Shown piece by piece: positions 10,501 through 16,688 of a DNA stretch of 64,000 nucleotides. Made by a program: the position numbers and the translations under genes. A model generated the notes under the pieces. The model saw only the letters and a program-made list of their open reading frames with translations, made no database searches and was not told the DNA's origin. Position 1 is the first letter of the stretch, and each line of letters opens with the position of its first letter. The stretch is from Photobacterium swingsii. GTDB lineage: Bacteria; Pseudomonadota; Gammaproteobacteria; Enterobacterales; Vibrionaceae. The stretch is taken from positions 2,542,001-2,606,000 of the forward strand of contig NZ_AP024852.1 of assembly GCF_024346715.1 (NCBI RefSeq), given 5' to 3'.

Positions 10501-10668
10501 ATTGATAAACACCAAGACTTGAGCACCGTCATCTGTCACTATGACCTGCCCCACTTTTAACACCATGCCCGCTTCAATCAGTATGGCTTGATCGTTCGCT
10601 GTAAGTAAAAATGCCGTTCCTTCGACACTTTCAACAACAGCAGCTTGCCCCACCTCAACTTGATGCAT
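1543..10668 (-). CDS. Giant LapA-type retention-module RTX adhesin, type I secreted
   Basis: This 3041-residue acidic protein is probably held in the outer membrane and used for attachment. Residues 1-70 match the LapA-type retention module (VEGTAFLLTANDQAILIEAG, then GQVIVTDDGAQVLVFINGD). A helix DIAAIQAAILAGQDPTTI (109-126) is followed by PAAG (130-133), the expected LapG-type protease site. Several T1SS-143-like repeats follow (LTEGDLQPLTYP near 190, VVEGDLDSTVTV near 485, LREGSLSIPTG near 790). Then come many roughly 100-130-residue Ig/cadherin-like repeats. About 2890-2945 carries RTX nonapeptides (GGSGSDIL, GGLGDDIL, GGSGDDLF). The last 100 residues resemble the T1SS VCA0849-type C-terminal secretion region. 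AGGA precedes the ATG. No exporter, LapD or LapG gene is in the window. Cys66 and Cys69 are unusual for this class. Confidence 0.9.
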   Translation of the reverse strand: MHQVEVGQAAVVESVEGTAFLLTANDQAILIEAGMVLKVGQVIVTDDGAQVLVFINGDLVTVDANCAACLSPTSTADTSTNSLIQQNTQAVSQSSSLALTSPDDAQGVDIAAIQAAILAGQDPTTILDAPAAGNDDGSANDGFVAIDYNYLSTLAMAGYDTAFQRFPNQDDDDEKPFILAAGGQSVSIVLTEGDLQPLTYPVDAQQSVLIQSGSLPLEPSSVVFEAASVAQIISALSQTVTANGQSVSFVYNLADNEIVGTSSEGVVVIFGLNAQTLGTDLVVSLTVEQRLPIDHIVANNGLVSVDGEQLNVTFSVQAFDGGGNAMLAPVTMNAVLNDGEFPALATDPGVELQEQNDPQTINGQVPLDVGSDFIERVDFAADQPPLVGLTSNGFATQFSVVGDTILVTRADDPNIEVLQIVITTTGAYSVTLSQPFDQDPITDVTVLALGVTVTDKDGDTSNVENVNIKILDGADPDGGNKGRIQVVEGDLDSTVTVEQYPVSNSDSFVIKAGVDRMVPESLILDPAFEQTLIQELNSLTSSRQAITFTTSQAATGEITLTGRLASGEEVLSVVMTPIQDGQNILISNTMIQRLPLDHLSQSQTLLTVTDQQLEFKIPLQAQNSDGDFLGQPAVLTVASTDGEAPAFVEDQGSVITEVGTIDDGQIEINLGSDVMQSVSFLSSQPSVENLTSHGFATDFSVSANVLTVFLASDPSQTVLTVTLATDGSYTLVQSQALDQINAEDTTELVLGVTGQDSDNDVTAPNGELIITINDGLDPSGAFTTQDSADLREGSLSIPTGQAGGYPATDTASFTFAAGVDRLDPSSITIDPTQLAALIAELTADVLSAGQALSYSFDATTNTLIGELAGQTLLVITFSAVNVTGVSAGVNAGAEDVRVSLTMTQNAPLDHNINGNSQGLVQVTGEQITINLPLQIQDTDGDDLTTTALVELVLRDGDNPVINSPAPAAVLESDIDGNADNHQGSTPSGVGNIDASLFTVTTGSDEVVTFVINTASFNQRNPTLTSDGALIELQDAGSGVYQGVVAGAGQGGADKVVFEYVLQPTGSYTFTLLGALDHSVQGADTLVVLLPIQAQDQDGDLSDIVNLSVVVTDDVANGRDISFSVTEGGGVTNRVNLLPAAREGADDASVTSVFDQGQEIVLTGTGFNSIPIHDDRGVLLGQLRIRGNGRVEFIVEPNIDHDSATLTHQIPYKVTDGDGDIALSTITLNIADQSPIVIIEITPLQTFEDVGRVPDPDESIIDPPTGQPVFMQVSVGDADRGERIGEVLIQVPTTENGDFYHDGVKLDKTPDGQFYIVPVAAFTTSDGIVYDMNNVSFLPTADFSTINGDLNFAVQVTVDTDDVPHPPIPATFTVSVLGIADIPTWDFDQTELHYTGREDEANIALQLTADLNDTDGSETLFYIVEIQPDANGVINGTLVGSGLVSTGPNQWRIAAANIDSVQVNPNDNYSGDIRLTAIAQSEELAVFDVQNADSVAIEIVVNVLPVADSAVLKVTRIESNEDVRIALGNFITLSDTDDTDGSETRFILVSGLPVASKVFIDDVEQAPNADGKYEVPIDQLSLLTFQPTPESNLNFELTIEGKVVDTAVITDVAGDPQTVQDVFITPAKQLEVALTGVADVPDFVVADDPDGSLDPGDWQKLPTELGVETLILEDGTATLNFDIVSGEDALKQPSDNSETLTLVISNIPAGVQIFDATGNPQTLTFVGNDASGNPMYEVNLSSLQSISVVPPLHSTTDIELKATLVTTEDDGDQLTSEGVIKINIAPVIDAVDFTKTTSNGALEDTTINIDWQPAADEGFIDNQEQIVGFSIDAIPSDYSLLIDGVVLTPQAGGAIVLTAAQISALQAGSQLQLQAPQDSDRDLTLTTRLTIEQTDPDGEPTATKEIIGSLVVDIRAVVEPDGVLQVEDSTGAAVSNLQSSTQGVIDLSNGANSQGQLNFVEDDAPTPQDSSDEIVRKVVISFPTTDSNGDPLPEGFVVVGGFHDGEGNWVVPESQLNNIQIVAPSGYTGTFDLTISAQVQDQGDSNAATGIPEGDISSRVRFDDVLTLDFSPNTSVNTNQAGTIVINNAVITGDEDRTVNLGVQLGNIVSVAVDGNQTNDVFSLVIQASDLPSGVTIGGTEFDFVNGEYVIQVPVDPTTGDVILTSVTLNLAEDFAGDFDFPVRLVTTDITSGDVNTENLTLQVRVAPIVDVPNEGNPELNINVVQTAGLDADKQPISKTGNPEAILTDGAYEDGIITLALAATLADISTSLDEGLESVDQATLSVDAALGAFLVTNPDGSVTPTQSITVGSSELNAIQFQPFEDYSGPVSVAVDAVVIDNVTYDLTAPATAADSGNVITNIQFDVIPVNDDVQFSGTDQVIVGEEEQAGGISLGAVAFQLDDIDGSESMVSVLLTNVPDGFLIGSPARNLGGGEWKVTVPANSTSFDLSGVNLIPPKDFSGDVELGITVFTKEDLLSEVAEKSTTVNVTVTPIGDRVDSDITTTYQGTESASITLELNVEARDKQDSVNPPVSNITENPPESLLVTISNVPDSSTFEVPTNGTAVNLGGGVWQFEIASTQLNSLVFNPVNANGEIVLAVNIRGVDNGVAAEDSLATNQTLTLNVTAENDAPINVVPTGPLSADEDLPLTISNIVITDVDARENNGDITVALNVNSGLLTLLDTTDIIVTGQGTGSLQITGQIDAINTALAVGLSYQGNPDFHGNDTLTVFTNDNGNTGIPGPLTDTKTVDITVQPKPDIPTLTLNRPQTATITAATATLIPLLGLMAAVANPAPDELTIVVSGLNGGVLVNSSGTPLGTSIDANSTRLTPAELTDLHISGLSAGSTALSVQAQSTVAGETEVSANTIDINITVEASDDLAVGATASSDGNLVIGGDEPETLTGGSGSDILEATGGNDILIGGLGDDILTGGSGDDLFLWRSEDIAAHTDEITDFELNSDQLDISQILDDQNSDGLGLDDLLASITASGDNSALSLDVNTSGGGTQVINLSSVGLSDLGLASGATSEDIITQLFNQQAFKLD

Positions 10669-11007
10669 CGCCTCGTCCTCGCAGCATACCGATTCATAAA
10701 ATAGACTTAAACCTTCGGTCTATAACTACTAAGTATGTACGAGTATTTGAATTTATCTTAAAACAGATATGAGAATCATAAATAAGAATCAGCTGCACCA
10801 AAATCGAACAAAACAAATCTACTCACGCCCCCAGCTTTAGTTGGCTACATATTCGTAACTAAAATGACATTTGTTATCTACTGCTTATAACAATAGATAT
10901 AGGAATAACATCTGATTTTTGATCCCCTCGCGGCTTTAATTATCTACCAAATAGTATAAAATCCAGCCCTTCCTTCTGAATCCATATAACAGTAACGTAC
11001 CAACACC
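10669..11007. promoter_or_regulatory. Divergent promoter region between adhesin and LysE exporter genes
   Basis: The 339-base AT-rich gap carries the promoters of two divergent genes. On the plus strand a TATAAA at 10955-10960 is a plausible -10 for the exporter. On the minus strand the adhesin has a clear AGGACGAGGCG ribosome site before its ATG, but I could not fix a -10/-35 pair. No gene or RNA structure was seen. Confidence 0.45.
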
Positions 11008-11652
11008 ATGATTGATTTTTCTATACTGCCTGTTTATTTAACTGCGGTGGTCGCTTTATTGCTGATCCCTGGCCCAGATATGTTACTCATTGCGAGCTCT
11101 AGTCTGAGCTACGGTCGAAAAGTAGGTGTATTTGCCAGCTTAGGTAATGCAACCTCAGGGGTGTTACTCACGCTATTGGCGGCAATGGGCGTATCAGCAC
11201 TGATTGCGATGAACCCGATTGCGCTTGAAGTCCTTCGTGTGATGGGCGGTGCTTATTTATTAAAGATGGGCTGGGATTGCATGCGCACAACCCCATCAGA
11301 TGCACCTGAATTAGAAGCTCAATCTGGTATAGCCAAAACCTTATATCGTCGTGCCGTGATCAGTAATTTACTGAACCCTAAAGCGCTTATTTTCTTTGTG
11401 CTATTTTTACCTCAATTTGTATCGCCCCAATCAACAGCAACGTCAGGCGAGCAAATGTTGGTGCTAGGCTTGCTCCTAAACGTATTGGGCTTACTGTTTA
11501 ACTTATTCTTAGTCACCACAGTGGGTAGCCTAGGTAAAACATTATTGAAGAATGAAAAGTTCCGCACTAACCAGCACAAGTTTATGGGGCTTATCTTTTT
11601 CATCTTGGCTATTTGGCTTTTGGCCTCACAAGTGCCGACGCCTACGCTGTAA
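11008..11652 (+). CDS. LysE/RhtB-family amino-acid exporter
   Basis: The 214-residue integral membrane protein fits the LysE/RhtB family in length and pattern. The family exports amino acids such as lysine, homoserine, threonine or leucine across the inner membrane. It has about six hydrophobic segments, the conserved PGPDML motif after the first segment (residues 21-26), the SYGRKVGVFASLGNATSG loop, and the NLLNPKALIFFVLFLPQFV motif in the middle. The substrate cannot be told from sequence. It is a single-gene unit between the adhesin promoter region and a strong terminator. Confidence 0.88.
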   Translation: MIDFSILPVYLTAVVALLLIPGPDMLLIASSSLSYGRKVGVFASLGNATSGVLLTLLAAMGVSALIAMNPIALEVLRVMGGAYLLKMGWDCMRTTPSDAPELEAQSGIAKTLYRRAVISNLLNPKALIFFVLFLPQFVSPQSTATSGEQMLVLGLLLNVLGLLFNLFLVTTVGSLGKTLLKNEKFRTNQHKFMGLIFFILAIWLLASQVPTPTL

Positions 11653-11670
11653 CAAACAAAAGATAAACGA

Positions 11671-11697
11671 AAGGCTTCCAATTGGAAGCCTTTTTTA
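11671..11697 (+). terminator. Rho-independent terminator of LysE exporter gene
   Basis: AAGGCTTCCAATTGGAAGCC is a near-perfect palindrome followed by six T residues, 18 bases past the exporter stop codon. Confidence 0.85.
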
Positions 11698-11767
11698 CAT
11701 CTACTCAGCCTGTTGGTTCGGGTGTGCAAACCAAGGGTCAAGCTAGGGGGAGTCTACGGAAAACCAG

Positions 11768-13465
11768 TTACTTTGAGTGATCAATACAAACAACACGGCA
11801 CTCATAAGGGCGAAGTACTAGCTTTTGTTCTGGCTTCTGAGCACATTCAGCTTCAGCTAAATCTGTGTAGTTACCTAAGATATACGTCCCTTCCGCTACC
11901 TTAATCTCAGGCGGTATTTCGCACTCTACCGATTCACCATAGTAGTTATTAATACACACCAAGGTTTGACTCGCTGACTGGCGTTTATAACAAAACAGCT
12001 GCGCATGCTCAGGCATCAAATCGGTATAGTCACCCGTCGTGATCACATCAAGTTCTTTACGCAATGCGATCAACTTACGGTAATAATGAAAAACAGAATC
12101 AGATTCTGCGACTGCTTGTTCTGCGTTCAAGTGTGGATAATTACTGGCAACCTCAAGCCAAGGCGTACCTTGGGTAAAACCTGCGTGCGCACTGGCATCC
12201 CATTGCATCGGGGTACGTGAGTTATCACGGGATTTTTGCGCCAAAATAGCCAACATATCCGCTTCACTGACACCTTGTTCATTCACCATGATGTTATACA
12301 TATTGGTACTTTCAACATCACGGTACTGATCAATCGAAGCATACTTAGGATTGGTCATCCCAATTTCTTCTCCTTGATAGACATACGGTGTGCCTTGCAT
12401 CATGTGAATCGAGGTGGCTAACATCTTGGCAGACAGTTCGCGGTATTCCTCATCATTACCCAAGCGGCTCACAACACGTGGCTGATCATGGTTACACCAA
12501 AACAATGCGCCCCAGCCATTAGCATGCAAACCTTGCTGCCAATGATTAAAAATCGATTTTAACTGTAAGAAATCAAATGGCGCTTTCGTCCATTTTTCAC
12601 CGTTTTGATAATCCGCTTTTAGGTGGTGGAAATTAAACACCATCGACAGCTCTTTACCATTGCGTGCAGAGTATTGTTGGCAATGCTCTAACGTAGTCGA
12701 AGACATTTCACCCACAGTCACTGAGCCGTATTTCTGAAACACCGCTTTACTGATTTCTTGCAGGTATTCGTGCACACGTGGGCCATCGGTATAGAAGCGT
12801 CGCCCATCACCTATATCATCATTCACAAAATCTTGCTGCTTAGAAATCAGGTTGATCACATCTAAGCGGAAACCATCGACGCCTTTTTCAGCCCAAAAAC
12901 TGATCACGTCTTTCACTTCTTGGCGAACTTTTGGGTTTTCCCAATTCAAATCGGCTTGTTCTTTCGCAAACAGGTGCAAATAGTATTGACCAGTTTGCTC
13001 ATCGAGTGCCCATGCATTACCACCAAACTTTGATTGCCAGTTCGTCGGCTCTGCACCCTCAACAGGATCGCGCCAGATATAATAATCACGGTATGGACTC
13101 GTCTTATCACCCAATGCTGATTTGAACCATGCATGTTCAGTCGACGTATGGTTAACCACAATATCCATGATAATACGGATACCACGCTGATGCGCTTGGC
13201 TTAGCAACTCATTAAAGTTAGCCATGGTGCCAAAGTCTGGGTTAATTCGGTAATAATCGGCAATATCATAACCGTTATCAACCATTGGTGATTCATACAC
13301 AGGTGTTAACCAAATTGCATCAACACCGAGTGTTTTTATGTAATCAAGTTTAGAAATAATCCCGTTGATATCGCCAGTACCCTTAGCACCACTATCACAA
13401 AAACTCTTTGGGTAAATTTGATAAATAGTTGCGGTACGCCACCATTCATATTGCTCTGTCATCAT
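11768..13465 (-). CDS. treC: Trehalose-6-phosphate hydrolase (alpha,alpha-phosphotrehalase)
   Basis: TreC is a cytoplasmic GH13 enzyme that splits trehalose 6-phosphate, the product of the PTS import, into glucose and glucose 6-phosphate. The 565-residue length is normal. GH13 landmarks are present: DIVVNHTS (101-108), GFRLDVINL with nucleophile Asp202, VGEMSS with acid/base Glu253, and NHDQPR with Asp327. The N terminus (WWRTATIYQIYPKSFCDS) is typical of oligo-1,6-glucosidase/TreC enzymes. It lies 120 bases downstream of treB on the same strand, so the two are probably cotranscribed under TreR. Two tandem ATGs leave the first residue ambiguous. Linkage to a trehalose-type IIBC makes TreC much more likely than a general alpha-glucosidase. 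Confidence 0.94.
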   Translation of the reverse strand: MMTEQYEWWRTATIYQIYPKSFCDSGAKGTGDINGIISKLDYIKTLGVDAIWLTPVYESPMVDNGYDIADYYRINPDFGTMANFNELLSQAHQRGIRIIMDIVVNHTSTEHAWFKSALGDKTSPYRDYYIWRDPVEGAEPTNWQSKFGGNAWALDEQTGQYYLHLFAKEQADLNWENPKVRQEVKDVISFWAEKGVDGFRLDVINLISKQQDFVNDDIGDGRRFYTDGPRVHEYLQEISKAVFQKYGSVTVGEMSSTTLEHCQQYSARNGKELSMVFNFHHLKADYQNGEKWTKAPFDFLQLKSIFNHWQQGLHANGWGALFWCNHDQPRVVSRLGNDEEYRELSAKMLATSIHMMQGTPYVYQGEEIGMTNPKYASIDQYRDVESTNMYNIMVNEQGVSEADMLAILAQKSRDNSRTPMQWDASAHAGFTQGTPWLEVASNYPHLNAEQAVAESDSVFHYYRKLIALRKELDVITTGDYTDLMPEHAQLFCYKRQSASQTLVCINNYYGESVECEIPPEIKVAEGTYILGNYTDLAEAECAQKPEQKLVLRPYECRVVCIDHSK

Positions 13466-13585
13466 GATTACTTGCTCACGTAAATCGTCATATTGCTAAG
13501 GGCTGCACCTTTCATCGATACTTTTATTAAAAAAGGTGCAGCTTAATGTGGAATCTTGTTTATTCGTACTGAATTGCTGTTATCG

Positions 13586-15016
13586 TTAAGCGGGTTGAGG
13601 TGAAGACTCGATTTCCCCTTTAGCTTGTGCGCGTTTATATAACACCAGCGTAAGGACAATAGGTACGACTGTCGCAACGAGCATGGCGATAGCGAATGTC
13701 ATCCAGTATTGCGGTTGGATAGAAAGAATCCCCGGAAGGCCACCTACGCCAATACCATTTGCCATCACTCCCGCACTACCACAAATTGCTGCCGCTAATG
13801 CTGAACCAATCATGGCGCTCAACATTGGGAATTTGTATTTCAGGTTAATACCGTACATGGCAGGTTCAGTCACACCGAGATAGGCAGAAATAGCAGCGGG
13901 TACTGAAATTTCACGTTCGTTGTGCTTTTTACTAATCCAAATAATACCGACAACCGCAGAAGCTTGAGCGATATTAGACAAGGCGATAAGCGGCCAAATT
14001 GGTGTCCCCCCCATGTCTTGCATTAATTGCAGATCCACAGCATTGGTGGTGTGGTGAATGCCCGTAATCACTAGCGGTGCATATAAGAAGCCAAAAATCA
14101 TTGAGCCAATGACCGCAAAATCACCTGTCATCGCTGCTTTAGCCGCAACACCTACCGCATCACCGAGCATGCGACCAAATGGACCAATAAAGGCATGCGC
14201 TAAAATCACAGCAGTAATGATAGAGACAAACGGCACTATCACTAAGTACAAATAAGAAGGAATAATACGCTTAAGGTTGGTCTCAATCAGTGCAAGCGCT
14301 ATACCCGCTAGCATGGCTGGAATAACCTGTGCTTGGTAGCCGACTTTTTCGATAACAAACAAACCAAAGTCCCATACCTCGGGCACTTCTTTACCGATCA
14401 AATAGGCATTCATCAACTGAGGTGACACCAGCGTCACCCCCAGCACTATCCCGAGAATTGGCGTACCTCCGAGTTTTTTCACGGTAGACCAACAAACGCC
14501 GACAGGCAGGAAGAAGAAGATGGCTTCACCAATTAGCCATAAGAATGAGTGTACTGTCGCCCAAAACTGACTGATCTCAGTTAAGGTTTGGCCATCGAAC
14601 ATTTTAATATCGCCGATGACATTGCGGAATCCAAGGATCAAACCACCCGTAATAATCGCAGGCAGTAATGGTACAAAAATCTCCGCTAAGTGAGAAATGC
14701 TACGCTCTAGCAAACTCATGTTCTGACGGGCTGCGACTTTGGCTTCGTCTTTACTCACGCCCGCTTGGCCTATCATTTCGTTTAATTGTTTATAAACGGC
14801 GTCAACCTCAGTACCAATCACAACTTGAAATTGACCTGCGTTAGTAAAGCAACCTTTCACCATAGGAATGCTTTCAATGGCTTTCACATCTGCTTTATCA
14901 TTATCTTGCAATACAAAGCGCAAGCGCGTTAAGCAATGGCTAACACCCGCGATATTTTCGCTTCCGCCAATATGTTTGATGAGTTGCTCAATATGCTGCC
15001 TGTCTATCTTACTCAT
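13586..15016 (-). CDS. treB: PTS trehalose-specific EIIBC component
   Basis: TreB imports trehalose and phosphorylates it to trehalose 6-phosphate. The 476-residue protein has an EIIB domain at residues 1-80 with the phosphorylated cysteine in SHCLTRLRF (Cys28). About ten membrane segments of the EIIC domain follow from about 105 to 460, including the GIHH motif (319-322) and GVTEPAMYG (381-389), both usual for the glucose superfamily. There is no EIIA domain, so it must borrow the glucose EIIA (Crr) as in E. coli. It is preceded by two TreR-type operators and followed by treC. Confidence 0.94.
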   Translation of the reverse strand: MSKIDRQHIEQLIKHIGGSENIAGVSHCLTRLRFVLQDNDKADVKAIESIPMVKGCFTNAGQFQVVIGTEVDAVYKQLNEMIGQAGVSKDEAKVAARQNMSLLERSISHLAEIFVPLLPAIITGGLILGFRNVIGDIKMFDGQTLTEISQFWATVHSFLWLIGEAIFFFLPVGVCWSTVKKLGGTPILGIVLGVTLVSPQLMNAYLIGKEVPEVWDFGLFVIEKVGYQAQVIPAMLAGIALALIETNLKRIIPSYLYLVIVPFVSIITAVILAHAFIGPFGRMLGDAVGVAAKAAMTGDFAVIGSMIFGFLYAPLVITGIHHTTNAVDLQLMQDMGGTPIWPLIALSNIAQASAVVGIIWISKKHNEREISVPAAISAYLGVTEPAMYGINLKYKFPMLSAMIGSALAAAICGSAGVMANGIGVGGLPGILSIQPQYWMTFAIAMLVATVVPIVLTLVLYKRAQAKGEIESSPQPA

Positions 15017-15120
15017 ATCGATATCCGTTCATTATGTGGGGCATCAGTTACCCGTATTAAGCCTAGAGTTTCACTACGACTATTATTGTTATGCTTTGAT
15101 TTGAACTGCTACATCATGTC

Positions 15121-15126
15121 TGTCAA
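15121..15126 (-). promoter_or_regulatory. Candidate -35 element of the treB promoter
   Basis: On the minus strand this is TTGACA, an exact -35 consensus, lying just downstream of the proximal TreR operator at 15133-15146. The matching -10 is poor (AAATCA at 18 bases), so the promoter may need an activator. The layout fits repression by TreR binding next to the -35. Confidence 0.4.
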
Positions 15127-15132
15127 CATAAG

Positions 15133-15146
15133 TGGGAACATTCCCA
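15133..15146. promoter_or_regulatory. TreR operator, proximal to treB
   Basis: TGGGAACATTCCCA is a near-perfect palindrome matching the known TreR-type box (GGGAACnTTCCC). It sits about 117 bases before the treB start and 7 bases upstream of a TTGACA on the coding strand. Confidence 0.82.
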
Positions 15147-15190
15147 AATCAACTTGCAACAATAATGGCAAACCTGACCTAAAATTAAAA

Positions 15191-15204
15191 TGGGAACATT
15201 CCCA
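15191..15204. promoter_or_regulatory. TreR operator, distal, identical to the first
   Basis: This is a second exact copy of TGGGAACATTCCCA, 58 bases centre to centre from the first. It lies between the treR stop and treB start. Two identical operators suggest cooperative binding or looping. Confidence 0.82.
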
Positions 15205-15267
15205 AAGCATGAGAAAGCTCACAATACGAGCACAGAATAACTATGGGTGATAAATGGCAGATAGGCG

Positions 15268-16212
15268 TTACAAATGCGCTTCTTGTGTCAGATGGGTAAT
15301 AGCATGCTCGCCTAAAAGTTGCTTAATCAACAAGTTAGCAGATGACTTACCCGCATTGAAATAGCCAGGATCAATTGAGAAGGTATTGGGAAAAATAAAG
15401 GACAGTAATTCGTTCGTGCCAACTCCCGACACTATAACATCGCTACGGTTGCATTCCTGCAAGCGCTTCGCAACCCCAAGCGCTAACGTATCACTGGCAC
15501 AAACAATAGCATCGGTGTCATCGGTAAGAATCGAATCGGTAAGTTGATAGGCACTTTCATGGCTTAGCTGTCCATGACAATAATTAGGGGTTAGCTGACT
15601 CGCTTTACAGTAGTTAATATAAGCATTTAAGCGCATTAAACCCGTGGTTTTATCACTGGGATCGACACCAACAAAACCTATATGTTGCTTACCAAGTTGC
15701 TGGAGTTTCGCCATTGCCAACTCGATCACACCCACATTGTCATAACCAACGGACGAAACCGCATCGGTATCAACTGCAATAACAACGGCTCTATGTTGCC
15801 ATGTTTCAATCGCTTGAACATCAAAACCTGTAAAACCAAATACTATCACCCCATCGACATTACGCTTTTTTAATACATCAAGGTGTTCATTGGTTTTCTG
15901 AACGCAAAACTGGCTCTCCATGATGACAGCATCATAACCAGCAGCATAGATAACGTCTAAAATCCCGCTCACTGCTTTATTTTCCGATGGCGAGTCTAAT
16001 CGCGATAAAATAATACCCACCACTTTTGCACTACCACCGCGCATTGCCTGAGCAGATTTAGAGGGCACAAAACCAGACTCTCGGATCACTTTCTCAACGT
16101 TAATACGGGTACTTTCTTTCACTTTAGGATCATTAGTCAGCACACGAGAAACCGTCGATTTACCGACCCCCGCGAGTTTCGCAATATCAAGAATGGTGAG
16201 TTTTTTAGTCAT
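15268..16212 (-). CDS. treR: Trehalose operon repressor, LacI family
   Basis: The 314-residue LacI/GalR-type repressor has an N-terminal HTH (residues 6-25, ILDIAKLAGVGKSTVSRVLT), a hinge helix near 50-60 and a periplasmic-binding-like effector domain (60-314). Its length and start (MTKKLTILDIAKLAG) match E. coli TreR, which binds trehalose 6-phosphate as inducer. It sits directly upstream of treB on the same strand, separated by 251 bases holding the two operators, so treB-treC have their own regulated promoter. Readthrough from treR into treB is possible, since I saw no terminator in the gap. Confidence 0.93.
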   Translation of the reverse strand: MTKKLTILDIAKLAGVGKSTVSRVLTNDPKVKESTRINVEKVIRESGFVPSKSAQAMRGGSAKVVGIILSRLDSPSENKAVSGILDVIYAAGYDAVIMESQFCVQKTNEHLDVLKKRNVDGVIVFGFTGFDVQAIETWQHRAVVIAVDTDAVSSVGYDNVGVIELAMAKLQQLGKQHIGFVGVDPSDKTTGLMRLNAYINYCKASQLTPNYCHGQLSHESAYQLTDSILTDDTDAIVCASDTLALGVAKRLQECNRSDVIVSGVGTNELLSFIFPNTFSIDPGYFNAGKSSANLLIKQLLGEHAITHLTQEAHL

Positions 16213-16688
16213 AGGTATATTCAGGTTTGAGCGTATCGCTACATTGTCGTTGCCACACTTTTTTTTTCAACCCATTTCAGCCGCTTTTATTGAATTCAGT
16301 GAAAAGAACGAGGAATAGCGCGAAGATCGTAACAAATAGATAAATTTACATTATGAGGACATGCCATTGAAACTTTGGATTTACACTCAGGTCTAAGTAA
16401 AAGGCAGAATTAAATTGCTTAATTTACACAGCAATTGCTTGAATTTTGATTAATGAAACACCATATCTTACTCAGCGATATTAAATACATTATTGCTTTT
16501 AAGATGTTTTTTTAAGCAAGCATGATTTAAATCAGCCCTATACCGTGTGGTGTTTTCAAAGCGCTTTGGTTGGCTATCTCCTATTTACTGCTGCCACACG
16601 GTCACAATATTAGAACTAAAATCACCTCGTGCCACTGGTGACTGTATAAGCCACAGCGATCAGTGAGACACTTTAAAGGTAGGAACTT
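16213..16688. other. Divergent intergenic region upstream of treR and the CARF gene, with nested palindromes
   Basis: This 476-base non-coding stretch holds the treR promoter on one side and the CARF gene promoter on the other. No ORF is credible in it. Its notable content is a nested inverted repeat at 16542-16602, listed separately. A GGTAGGAAC motif just before 16689 serves as the ribosome site of the CARF gene. Confidence 0.6.
16542..16602. promoter_or_regulatory. Nested palindrome upstream of the CARF nuclease gene
   Basis: ACCGTGTGG at 16542-16550 is exactly inverted as CCACACGGT at 16594-16602. Between them lies a perfect 12-base palindrome CAAAGCGCTTTG at 16557-16568. The block ends 86 bases before the CARF start codon. 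It could be a regulator-binding site, part of a structured leader, or chance; there is no T tract to make it a terminator. Confidence 0.45.

Noticed and set aside
1543..10668. Repeat-rich DNA considered as a CRISPR or tandem DNA repeat
   Set aside because: The periodicity is at the protein level (about 100-130 residue domains and nonapeptides), with diverged nucleotide sequence and no constant repeats with short spacers.
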